Below are positions 10,001-20,971 of a stretch of 64,000 nucleotides of DNA, piece by piece. Made by a program: the position numbers and the translations under genes. Source of the stretch: Buxus sempervirens (taxonomy: Eukaryota > Streptophyta > Magnoliopsida > Buxales > Buxaceae). The notes beneath the pieces were generated by a model. It had not been told where the DNA came from and did not search any database. It saw nothing but the letters and a program-made list of their open reading frames with translations. The stretch lies in assembly GCA_947561395.2 (NCBI GenBank), contig OX387182.1:40169949-40233948 (forward strand), given 5' to 3'. How positions within the stretch are numbered: position 1 is the stretch's first letter; every line of letters begins with the position of its first letter.

Positions 10001-12318
10001 CTAGATTAAGGCCCTGCATGTAGCTCGGTTGTGTCCTGCCTCATTGCAACGGGAACAGTGGACCGACCGCTTGTTTTGGAATTGAGACTCTATGCGCTTC
10101 TGCCGAGGCCGCCCAAGTCGTCGCTTTGTTTTAGGGGGCAACATGCTTGTTGGTGTTTCAGATGAGTCAGCAAAAGATATCGCATCAATATCTGCAACAT
10201 TAGGTATGTCATGTGTTGGTACACTACGCATCAACTCTACATATATCAGCTCTTGAGTACACTTGTGATAACATTGCTCCACATACTCATATAAAGTTAA
10301 TGATTTCTTCTGCAAAATAGCACATGCATGTTCACAAGGTATGCCGGACATTTGCCATCGCTTGCATGTATACTCACGTCTCAAGATATCCACAGTAATG
10401 TTTCTATCACATGGCCTGACTTCATATTCATGTTCACCACATTGCATTACAGACAACTCCACTCTTCATGCTATATTCTCTTCAATTTTCTTCGCAATGC
10501 GACCACAGATAGGTGTCTTCCATGTGCTGATCTCGTTCTTCTTCCTTACCAACATCTTAGTTAGCTTAACCCTATGTGCATCAATGAATCTTAAGATAGG
10601 ATATTTCCTCTCCTCCAACATCCAAGCATTAAAAGACTCGGCTACATTTGAATATAGCTTATCCCAACGCTTCTTAGGAAACAAGGAATTTGCCCAATGT
10701 TGAGGACCATTTTGCTCCACCCAACCAAACATTTCATGTGGATATGATTGCAATACATCCATCGCCATATCAAAATCCTTTGGAAGCCGAGCATAAGCTA
10801 TATCATCCAATAATCCCAAAGCCACCTTCTTCGCTTTGCCTAGATGAAATTGATTAATGAATTTGTTGAAATTTTCTTTCACATGCCAATAGCAATGAGC
10901 ATGATTTTTAAACCCAAATGTGCTATCCACAGTATTGATAATACTCTGATGCCTATCACTCACAATCATAACATCAGCTCGACCTCCAATTGCATACTTG
11001 ACCCGTTCGAGGAACCATAGCCAATCCTCGTTATTCTCAGCAGTCACAATTGCATAAGCTATCGGGTATATACCTTCATCAGCATCGAGAGCTGTAGTAG
11101 ACAATAACGTTCCTTGATATGGTCCGCTAAGGTGGGTCCCGTCAATGAAAAGTAAAGGTCTACATCCCACTGCAAACCCTCTCAACGAAGAAGAGTATGC
11201 AATGAAAAACTGCTTAAGCTTCCCCTCATCACTCGATGTACACCAAGCTACCGTCCCTAGATTGGACTCCATCAAGCGTTGACACATCCATGGAATAAGT
11301 TTGTACGAGTCCTCCACATTTCCATCCATCTTCCTTTTCACTTTCTCCTTGCTCCTCCAACATTGCTAGTATGTTAAATTCATTGCATGATCATTATGAA
11401 AGTCCTTGGAAATTTGTTGTGGCAAGTAATTTGGTGTCTCTCTCACTGTTTTCTCAATAACACCAGCTATCCATTTCGATCGCAAAATAGGCTTTATTGA
11501 GACTTCATCTTGTGCCGAGTGTTTCTGTGTATTCACAAACTTGTGCACCATCATGCAGTCTGTATGTTTCACACGACCTACGTTAACTTTCCAAGGACAA
11601 TCTTCAACAGAACATCTGGCAGAGATATATTCTCGACTATTTTTCTTGAACACATAATGGAATCTGTTGCCAATGCCATGCTTGTAGACAGCTTGCCTGA
11701 ATTCATCACCACTCCTAAAAACTTGACCATCACCAATAATTTGTGATTGCCACATGCTAGACACAAGTGGTGCCCTATTGTGTTCAATACAACTCCCAAC
11801 AACTGTAGGCTCCCGATCAACAAATGTGACCGCAATTGGTTCAACCAACGGTTCACTACTTATTAAATTAGTCGTCCTAGAAAATAAAATAGTTTAAGTA
11901 TTAAAACACTAGTATGATAACAAACACTACGACTTTGTAAGTCAAATATGTGATAATCACCTTTTGGAAGACTGAACGCTTTGCAATTGCCCTTCATCAT
12001 CAAATAAGTACACATTCGCAGAACGTTCGTTGTGGGTGATAATGTTAAGTAACCCCGCTTGATCAGTAAGTGGAAGTAAAGCACTCTTATCGTACGTAAG
12101 AGAGTACTTCATAGACAAACCTACTGAAGATATCCCAAATTTACTATAGACATCACGTACAAATTCATCGTACTGTGTATTACCACTTATATTCAAACCA
12201 TCTAAACGACCCCCCCCCCCCCCCCCCAATATGATACAGACTTATCTTGCTCTATAACTATCTCTCCACCTATATGCAAGTAGCAAAACAACAACTTCTC
12301 CGGGGGTGGTTGAGCCAT
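10001..12318 (-). pseudogene. MuDR-type Mutator transposase, decayed
   Basis: Reading begins at ATG 12318-12316 (MAQPPPEKLLFCYLHIGGEI), passes a PB1-like N-terminal region (to 11961), a canonical 84-bp intron (11960-11877, GTGATT...TTCTAG, phase kept) and then the MuDR DNA-binding domain (RFHYVFKKNSREYISARC, 11848-11366). Next comes the MULE transposase domain with FIDGTHLSGPYQG and IVSDRHQSI (11341-10466), a SWIM zinc finger (CKRWQMSGIPCEHACAIL) and a CCHC knuckle (CSRCNEAGHNRATC). It would cut and rejoin element ends. Breaks: in-frame TAG 11366-11368, TGA 10466-10468, and a frame change across an 18-C run at 12210-12227. Both stops are one C-to-T step from sense (CAG, CGA). No terminal inverted repeats were found. 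Confidence 0.85.
12210..12227. repeat. 18-bp poly(C) run in the transposase gene
   Basis: On the coding (minus) strand this is an 18-G run inside the glycine codons after SVSYW. Translation from ATG 12318 enters it in one frame and the conserved PB1-like region resumes in another, so 17 or 20 G would restore the frame. Either slippage in the genome or an assembly or sequencing length error fits. Confidence 0.8.
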
Positions 12319-12490
12319 ACTGCATTCCACACAACATGTTAACAAGGTGAACAAATGCATGATTAATATAAACTACTCAAAATAACAACTTAGGCTATCA
12401 ATTATCTACCCATATGAACCTATATTATGCGCACCTTAATCAACTTTGATAAGGCGGTGAACATGTAAACCCAATGTCATGAAGCTCTAG

Positions 12491-12548
12491 AAATGTGTTA
12501 TTTCCAGAGTAATAAATATAATGGCAAATGCAACAAAATAAAACACCT
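12491..12548 (+). repeat. Direct repeat copy 1 (second copy 16281-16336)
   Basis: The stretch beginning AAATGTGTTATTTCCAG and ending CAAAATAAAACACCT recurs at 16281-16336 with one 2-bp deletion and one substitution. The family-A solo LTR (12753-16053) sits between them; without it the copies would be about 480 bp apart. This is far too long for a target-site duplication, so it is an older local duplication. Confidence 0.75.
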
Positions 12549-12752
12549 TATTTTGCTAGGGTGACAATGAGGAAAAAGAGGAATGCAAAATTTTGACAAA
12601 GTGAGAAGAAACAACAATTTTTCTAATTTTTTTCTAAGCAATGATTCAAGAAGAACTCTAGTCTTTCAGATTTGACAATGATGTATATTGCCAAAACACA
12701 AAATATTCTCAAAAATTCATCAACACATAGGTAGTAGCTTATGAATATCCAT

Positions 12753-15700
12753 TGTAAGCACCTTATTTTTGCACCCCTAGAATTGCTGAAAATGAAAACC
12801 CTAGTAGAAAGTCAAACGCCGAGGGGACAAAAAGTTGACTTTTTGATTGAGTGATATTTGGCCACCTTGCTTTATATCATTGGATAGAGAATCTCGACAC
12901 GATTCCAACGCAACTGAGTTTGCAGGAATCGGAGTCCGGATGAAGGTTCTGCGGGCGGTCAAACTTGGGCGGAGCCAAAAGTTGACTTTTTGCTAAAATC
13001 CTATCTTGCCACCTTGCTTTATATCATTGGATAGAGAATCTCGACACGATTCCAACGCAACTGAGTTTGCAGGAATCGGAGTCGGGATGAAGGTTCTGCG
13101 GGAGGTCAAACTTGAGCGAAGCCAAAAGTTGACTTTCTGCTAAAATCCGATCCAGCCGCCTTACTTTATATCATTGGATAGAGAATCTCGATACGATTCC
13201 AACGCACCTGAGTTTGCAGGAATCGGAGTCCGGATGAAGGTTCTGCAGGCTGTCAAACTTGAGCAAAGCCAAAAGTTGACTTTATGCTAAAATCCGATCC
13301 AGCCGCCTTGCTTTATATCATTGGATAGAGAATCTCGACACGATTCCAACGCAACTGAGTTTGCAGGAATTGGAGTCCGGATGAAGGTTCTGTGGGTGGT
13401 CAAACTTGGGCGAAGCCAAAAGTTGACTTTCTGGTAAAATCCGATCCAGAGGCCTACCCCTAGGTCATGGGATAGAGGGCTCTGATACAATTCTAACGCA
13501 ACTGAGTTTGCCCAGATCGGAGCCCGGATGAAGAAAATATGAGCTGACAAAATTCCCGAGTAGCAAAACCGGCAATCTGCGCGCGTGGCAAAAAGCTGCA
13601 TACGTGGCGAGTTGCGCAGGAAAATATCTCAGGGATCAAATCCGTAAATATCCAAATATACGAAATATCCCAGGGACTAAATCTGTAAATATCCGAGAAT
13701 ATCGGATTGAATTGAAAATTACCAGGGACTAAATCTTAATTTCTAGATTTTTAAAACAAACGAGCGGCCGCATTAATTTTTTGTCATGATTTTGCCGCTC
13801 GCGTGGACGTGGCATGCGTGTATGCACTCAGCGTAAGCTGAGCGCATACCCCTTTCTCCCTTGCCTATAAAAGCTGCGCAAGGATTCATCACAGGGGAGT
13901 CTGCATTTTTTTGGTTGGTTGTTTTGGGGTTCGGCATTTTTCCAGGGTTCGGCATTTTTGTTTGGCAGTTCTCGGGTTCGGGATTTCTGGGTGTCGGCTC
14001 CCTTTGCTCGAGCCTTCTTCCTCATTCCCCCTTGCTCAAAACCCTCTCGGCATACCTCTCCTGGCCTCCACCCCTCCACCCTCTGACAGAAGCCCCTCTG
14101 ACCCCATTCCCTCTCTTCCTCTTCTTCCTCATCAAACTCGGAGGAGATCGCGCCGTTGGTGGGGAGAGGTGTTGCTCCGGTGGCTGCTCACACGCTCCAA
14201 GGAGGCTCTACCCACTTCGGAGAGGTGTTGAAACACCCAGGTAATGTTCCCGATGGCCTCTGGCCCAAAATAAATAAGTTCATTGCTATATTCTCTTTTC
14301 TGTTATTTCGTTTAGTGCTTGTGTGATTCAAAGGGGAGCATGTTCTCCTTGATCTTTGCATCTCTTGTATCCAGATAACCCCCCTGTTCCCTTCGTCATT
14401 ATTCATGTTCTGTTTGGTAGGTTTTTGGATTTGGGTGTGGGCGGGGAGGTCTCGAGTTCGGATGTTAGAGAAGCCTACATTAATTTCTATTTGTGTTTAG
14501 AGGTCTTCTGGGGTTCTAAGGATCCCCAGAAAGTGCTTACAGAGCTTAAAAACCATTAAAAATGGAGTTCGGGCAAAAAAACAGAAAATTAGGGTATATG
14601 CGCTCACTTCATTTTGGGTGCGCTCACTTGGCGCCCACTTCATTTTTGAATGCGCTCAGCTCGCGCTCACTTAGTTTTGGACGCGCTCAGCTCGCACTCA
14701 CTTAGTTTTGGATGCGCTCAGCTCGCGCTCACTTAGTTTTGGATGCGCTCAGCTCGCGCCCACTTCATTTTTTTTGGGTGCGCTCAGCTCGCGCCCACTT
14801 CATTTTGGGTGCGCCCACTTCATTTTGGGTGTGCCCACTTCGTTTTTGGGTGCTTTTTCGCTGTTTTCGGTCCGCCCACTTCGCGCTGACCTCGTGCCTA
14901 GCACCCGGAGGTCGGCGCCTACCCTTTTAAGGCCGAATGGCCTATATTTTTTAAATTCCAAAAATAGCCCTTGGACCTAGTGTATATGATTTTCGTATAT
15001 TTTGGGTATTTTAGGATTTCTGACTGTGGGGTGACATTCTCAAACCGAACCAAATATGCCAATAGGGTTTCCGGGTCACCCAGGAACCCAACATGGGACC
15101 CAAACCACTCGGTTTGACTTGATTTCTAGTGGGCCTTCCAACGGGGCCCATCCAGCCTGAACCATTGAATTGTGCTTAAATAAGATAATCAAAGGAACTG
15201 GGCAGGCCGGACCACTTGAGGCCCACCTAAGCCCTATGTGGGGCATGCATGCTTAAATTAGGTCGTGGTTTGGCCGAGACCAAGGGCAAGGCCTGTCGGG
15301 CCCACTAGGCCCACAACACCAAGCCAGGTTAGGGTTTCAAAACTCCAACCCAGGAAGTCTTGGGCTTTCAAGCCCAAGCCCGGGTAAAGGGCCCCAGGCC
15401 CGAGGCCTGGCCCATTTCGGAAACTTAATCAAGATAAACTTAATGAAACACTTGGCGACAACTGTGGGGCCCACTCAAGGGCCCACAAAGCAATCCCGAC
15501 CCACTTTTGGCATGAAATCCATTTAAATAATCCAACTTAAACCCTAAAGTTAAATCAATTCATTTGAGCCAAAGTCCAAAGGGCCTCTCAGGCTAGACTG
15601 AGGTCCACAAGGGACATGTGGGCTCAACCAAGCCCACCAAGGAATCCGCGGGCCCTCCAACGGGGCCCGCCCAATCAGATCTACATCACTTTAATTAAGA

Positions 15701-16053
15701 AGATAAAATCAAGTAAAGGGACCCACACCACTTTGGCGGTGTCACCAGACTTAATCAAATTACATGCTGGAAAAGGAATCGGGTGAGTGAGAGACCAACT
15801 GAGTTGACTTAAACTAGGGAAACTTATGGGACCCGTCACTTGACGGGGTGGACTGGGGTGTCTACGGACTTCCCTAGACCGCAACCGAGAACATACTTAG
15901 AATTTCTAAAGCCGCAGACCAAGCCTTAGTAGAAGAACTTAGGCACCCAGGTGTCTGCCTGCACCCCATCAGGCAGTGGCGACTCCAAACAAATCCCGAG
16001 GCACGCATCGTTTTGCGTGCGCCTCGTCGTGCGGCCGAAATCGGGTGCTCACA
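12753..16053 (+). mobile_element. Family-A solo LTR, TSD TCCAT
   Basis: Runs from TGTAAGCACC to GGGTGCTCACA (3,301 bp) with TCCAT at 12748-12752 and 16054-16058. It contains four to five tandem 147-bp units (12815-13535; anchor GCC[AG]CCTT at 12861, 13008, 13155, 13302 and a degenerate one near 13449). A second array of 31-bp GCGCTCAGCTCGCGC-type units lies at about 14620-14880. A GGCGACTCC word near 15977, about 75 bp before the LTR end, resembles a Tat/Ogre primer-binding site. No internal region remains. Confidence 0.9.
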
Positions 16054-17159
16054 TCCATGAATTTAGGAAATTTCACCACAATTTCATGATCTTCCCTGTG
16101 CCCAAGATCTTTGGAAATGTCGTAAAACTCTAAGCTCTACAATTTTTTCCTACATTTTTTTAATTCTTAATGCATAACTTGCATTGGAATTTTACACCTA
16201 GAGATATTTTCCATTGATCAAATTGCGTTCAAATTCTTATGCTAGAACATAATTTCCTTGGGTGTTTTTCTTTTTTGAAGAAATGTTATTTCCAGAGTAA
16301 TAAATATAATGGCAAATGCAGCAAAATAAAACACCTCTCTTATAACAATATAGATAAAATAGGCGTGTTGACTCAACCATTCAAGGGACTCAAATTTTTG
16401 AAATTACAAGAGCAATAAAAACAGCATATTGAAAATTGAGATGATTGCTCATATTTCGATTAATCGAACTATTGAGCAACCCCCATTTCGAAGGCATCGA
16501 TTCAGAGACTAAAACGAATGTAAGCCAAATGTTCTTCGTCACTTTCACATGGTGTAGGAAACCCAAATACATCCATCACTCACGGATTAGGAGAAAAACG
16601 TTTAAAAAAGTATTATGATTAGGGAAAATTAGTTCATACCTTCAAGTGATTCCTCCACAACCACCATGAAATAAATGTCCTGCGACTAACCTCCAGATTG
16701 AAATCCTCCACGGCCGTTTTCCTCTTCGCTCAATAGAAGCAAGGGCCAAATGATCACTCGAGAATCCGTGAGATGGTAGAGATGAGAGGGGTTACACTGC
16801 CTTTCAAACCTTCTCAATAGCAAGCGCCAATGGTCGAAACTCACGCTGGGATGATGGGTCTTCGTCACTCAGGGAAGCCTTAATCGTTCGTCATTTGGTT
16901 TGGCGCTCGCTCGACGATTTAGAGGAACCCTGGGTTTCAATCGAATGAAGAGGGAAGGGCAAAATGGGGTGTTCACAAAATGCTACAGTGAAAATGGACC
17001 ACTTTGTAAATTGTTTTCAAAAGTTGCATGCTTTGGTAGGAAAGACTTTTCAACGTTCCATTTTGCATTAATTTTGTCAAAGACGGTTGTATTTGAAATT
17101 TTCCCTTTTTAACATTTAGAGGCCTTTTGCAAACGTCGCTAAAAAGCTGCATTTCTGTA
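16054..17159. other. Non-coding stretch after the A solo LTR
   Basis: Apart from the second direct-repeat copy (16281-16336) no gene is supported. One TTCGATTAATCGAA palindrome occurs near 16457, the same word as in the arrays at 300-1660 and 3700-5010. The sequence at 17113-17160 (GCAAACGTCGCTAAAAAGC then GCATTTCTGTAGT) resembles the terminal region of CACTA elements; a matching opposite end was not found. Confidence 0.4.
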
Positions 17160-17710
17160 GTCGCCTTGGGAATTATATCTTTTAGAACATCAATCAAAAA
17201 GGTAAATGACTTGTCGGTCCAACCACCAAACGCTTTAAGTGAAATAACTGCAAAGTAAATGATAATTTGGTTGCTTTTCATAACTTGGGTACAATTCTTG
17301 TTTGAATTCCTTCACGAATTTAAAGAATTTTTAAAAATCTTTCCCTTGTTGTCGTCCTAGTTTTGTTTTGATCCCACCCATTCTGTTATCTTCTGAATAT
17401 CGAAAGGCATCTTGTAATAAGTTAGTCATCTCTGCCCTTTCTTCATTAACATTAGTATCGCCATCCACTACATTCTCGATAATTTAACTTGAGAGTAAAC
17501 TAGATTCTCCTTCATGGTAAAATCTCAAATAACGATGGTCAAAGCCATAACAAATCATATGGTCTTCAATTGTAGCACTATCTTGGTAAAGCAAGTTATT
17601 GCACTTGTAACATTGGCACCTCAACGTACCCCTATTGGGTTTCTTGTTGGCAAATACGGAAGTGACGAGATCTTTCACCCATTTTACATACTCAAGAATA
17701 TTCCTTTAAA
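17160..17710 (-). pseudogene. CACTA (En/Spm) transposase fragment
   Basis: Two decayed blocks on the minus strand. About 17700-17484 gives KWVKDLVTSVF, LRCQCYKCNN and IEDHMICYGFDHRYLRFYHEGE, matching the transposase-associated domain (PF13963) with its Cys-x-Cys-x2-Cys cluster. About 17281-17160 gives LKAFGGWTDKSFTFLIDVLKD, the pattern at the start of the TnpD transposase region. The intervening sequence is frameshifted and the protein stops where CACTA-end-like sequence begins (near 17158). A full TnpD is several hundred residues longer, so this is a 5' remnant. Confidence 0.6.
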
Positions 17711-17969
17711 AAGAAAAATAAAAAATTAAAACAGTTACTGTTCATATTTATAATTTCTTCCAAAATGCATTCCAAAGACTTGAAAACTTTTGTCATTTGG
17801 TTTGTTATAAGGAGGTTTGCAAGTCTTTCAAGGTTATTTTTTGGAAAAAACCTATTTATGAACACTAACTCTCAATCTGAATTATTTTAAAAAGTATCAC
17901 TTAAAACTGATTTTCCCAATTACAAACCCCCGTGGATCAAAGGAGAATCGAGCTTCCCTTAGAAAATGA

Positions 17970-18850
17970 CAAATGTAGAGCCGGCAATTTTTGAACTGAC
18001 CCATCAACCCACTCGAACCGAAGCCTAATAAATGGGTTTCAGTTGACTTGTTTATTACTTGGATTGGGTCTGGGTTGAGGCTTTCCCAACTTGTCTTAAA
18101 ACGGGTCAACTCGAACTAAACCGTCAACCCGTTGGTTACCCGACAATATACCATTATTTGTTTGTTTGTGTTTGTGGTTTTTTTTTTTTTTTTTGTAGAG
18201 GTATTATAGACCATTAATCAAATTGACACATAAATTGAAACCTAAAAAAAAAATTAGTAAGTTAGTTTTGAAAGGTGAAAATGAAGAAAGGAGAATAGAA
18301 GCTTTGTTTGTGGTTTGTCTGCAACCATTGTTTATTACGTGAATAGATTTACACCTTCTTCAACTCCCAGGTTTCATTTTTCAATCAAGTGGCTTCTTGT
18401 TGGTTAAGATAATGAAAAAATATTGTAAATATGCTCAATCCTCAGTGTTCGTTGATTTACTCAATCTTGTATAAATTTAGTAATGAAGATAGCATATTTG
18501 TGAAAAAATTTTCATGATCTTTATTAATTTTCTCAATTTCCAAATATATATATATATATATATATCTAATTCCAAGTTAAAAAAAAATTTAAACATTTAT
18601 GTTTGAAGAAAAACAATGGTCCACATCTCCTTATTTCTAGATTCTCTTAAAAAGGCTAAATTTAAAATAATTTTTAAAAAAAATTTAAGTTAAAAATTGA
18701 ATGATTTGGGGTTGGTTTAACCCATTTATTTGCAAATTGCGTTTGGTTCCATGACTTTCCAATCCGTTGGTAAATGGGTTGAACCTGACTCAACCCATTT
18801 ATAACCTCCAAAACCCAACCCAACCTGACCCATTGCCACATGCCACTTAC
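17970..18850. mobile_element. Possible non-autonomous hAT-like element
   Basis: The left side shows TAGAGCCGGCAATTTTT followed by CAACCCACTCGAACC-type words; the right side, read in reverse, shows GTGGCAATGGGTCAGG followed by TTGGGTTGGG. Gly-Gly-free, CCCAACC-rich subterminal sequence after an R-GGCAA end is typical of small hAT derivatives. No 8-bp TSD was found and the ends are uncertain. The interior is AT-rich with a poly(T) run (about 18180-18195) and a short (TA)n tract near 18547-18566. Confidence 0.3.
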
Positions 18851-18879
18851 GCCATTAGCTCTTTCTTCTAATTGAATCT

Positions 18880-19106
18880 TGATCATGGTTTACCGGATAG
18901 GATCGTCCTGTCCTAGTCCCGGATAGGGCCTTTTAAGGGAGGTATTTGGACGGTCCCGAGTTGGAGCCCGAGTCAAAACGAAATGGGCAATCCAACTCGG
19001 GATCGCCTAAGTTCAAAACGAAATGGGCAATCCATCGGTTGGGTCCAATTTGTACCAGGACCGGCCCAGACTGGTCTGGTCTCCGGTCCTGGCATTAACA
19101 ACCATG
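18880..19106. mobile_element. Small inverted-repeat element (~230 bp)
   Basis: The sequence opens with TTGATCATGGTTTACCGG and closes with TAACAACCATGATCA, giving terminal arms TGATCATGGTT. The interior contains two direct copies of CAAAACGAAATGGGCAATCC. It has no coding capacity and looks like a miniature DNA transposon. A clear TSD outside the arms was not resolved. Confidence 0.4.
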
Positions 19107-19459
19107 ATCACGATTCGTATGGATTGACGCTCAAAATAGTGTAAATCTCAACCAAGTAACTTTTGCAACTCGACTCTTATCTTCATGTCCTCGTAGTGCT
19201 ATTCTTCATCGCATTTTAGCGAGCGAGAGAGGAAGAGAGGGTAACATTTGCAATGCAGCCTTGTTCTCCATCTTGTCAAGGTCCTTGTAGAGAGAGAGAG
19301 ACAGAAAGGATGTGCATTGACATAATGATTTAACCGATCTAAGTTGCAGCCCTGGTCTTCACAGCCAACAAAGCTACTTCTTTCTAGGGTTCCGAAGGAG
19401 ATAAATCCCTTAAGTTGTGAAGCTTCAAAAAACCTAGCAAGTATTTTGACTCGACAGCC

Positions 19460-20584
19460 ATGGAGAGTTTGCGTACCTATAAAGGATGCCAGAATAAATC
19501 ATTCATCCACAACAAGACCGCCGGCATGGCGGTCTGTTCATCTGGTGGCATCGAACAAGAATTTAACAATTTCCAAGCACACTTCAGAGGTGTTAGCGGT
19601 CCCTAGGGCACAATCGCTTGTGTCAATACTTCTGGTTCCACGAACGATTACAACTACAGAGAGAATAAAATCTACCAAGCCCAGAAGCAGATCGAAGACA
19701 TTGCATTGAAGCTGGGTTTCTCTACTACGACCTCTGGTGAGATCAAGCGAATGATTGAAACTCTAATTGAGGGAGAATATGGTACCAGAGATTGGATCCA
19801 GATCCTCTTTGGTGCCTACTCTTATGTTGTTGTGAGAAGGAACAATCAGTCATTGCCAATTGTTGATTGCCGATATCGTGTCTGTGATCGGATGTGATGA
19901 GCATGATTTGAAATTGGTCGAATGATTGCTAGGATTGTTGACTTCCTTGATTTGAAATTGCTGGAGTATGATATTGTGGCAGTATTCCAGAGGGTGATTT
20001 GAACTTGCCCTAGACTTTTCGGAGGAGAAGGTGGATAAGATGGTTAAACAGGGGAGGTTTATTCTACAATGTGCAGTGAAATGGTTCTTGAGGACGAGAC
20101 GAAGGCCGCTTCATGTGGTTGTTGTAGAGTAGGTATTTGTCGCTGAATTGAATCAAATTCAGGCTACAATCAAGGATGTTTCCAAGGAAATGCATGTTGC
20201 GGTTGTGATGAGAAGGCAACGGTATAAGGAGCTCAAAGAGACTCTTGTGGAAGTTGCTTGAGTCTTGCGTGCGGAAAGGATGTTATAGTTAAGAACATAA
20301 TGAAGAATGCACCTTTTGTTATTCAACATATGAAGATGAAATCAAAGATTAAGCCTGGTCAGAAGAGGAAGAGATTAGAATTCGATGGATTCAACTTGGA
20401 AGATATGGTTAATGGGTGTTTGAGAAAAGAAGTTGGAGTATGGTTCTGATAACTGTATTGTGGAGAATGATTCTCAATATTTTGAGATCAAGGATAGAGG
20501 AGTTAGAGTGATGATCTTGAGAAGTTCAAGCTTTCACATAAATGTTTGTCTAGGATTTATTCAAAGATATTTGAGGAGGCTACC
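19460..20584 (+). pseudogene. TFIIB-related (PTF2-like) pseudogene
   Basis: Translation from ATG 19460 gives a damaged zinc ribbon (YKGCQNKSFIHNKTAGMAVC then SSG where a Cys is expected), then NDYNYRENKIYQAQKQIEDIA and cyclin-fold helices: IQILFGAYSYVVVRRNNQSLP, EYDIVAVFQRVI, MVKQGRFILQCAVKWFL, VSKEMHVAVV, RYKELKETLVEVA. This order fits a TFIIB-family factor, most like the plant-specific PTF2 group. Stops (near 19604, a TGA near 19998, a TAG near 20130 and a TGA near 20259) and at least two frameshifts exclude function. I see no introns, which suggests a processed copy. It is cut at 20584 by the reverse B LTR; the rest was not found. Confidence 0.55.
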
Positions 20585-20971
20585 TGTCACGCCCCAAACC
20601 TCACAGCATGTATTACGATACACTTGTAGGATGGAACACGACCATGCTCATAAGCGAACACCAATATATCCATTTCTGGTAATAAATGTTTCATTGATTC
20701 ACTAAAGTCCAAAAGTTTAGAGATACAACCGAAATAAAATTTGATAACTACTTAAAACAAATTCTTGAGTTTAACCAAACCAAACAAAATCAAATCAAAG
20801 TCTTACATTCAACCATATTAGAAATAAAATAAAAAGGCTATCAATCAGATTATGACATTTAATTAAGTCATAAAATTCATTGAAGTCCAGATCTATTACA
20901 AAATTTATGCAACTTCAATTTCTTCCATTTCCTTCGTTTTGATTTTTACTTGCAAAATAGTAAGGGGTGAG

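Noticed and set aside
14708-14980. Frames with repeated SSRSL/RSAR wording
   Set aside because: Produced by the 31-bp GCGCTCAGCTC repeats of the A LTR.
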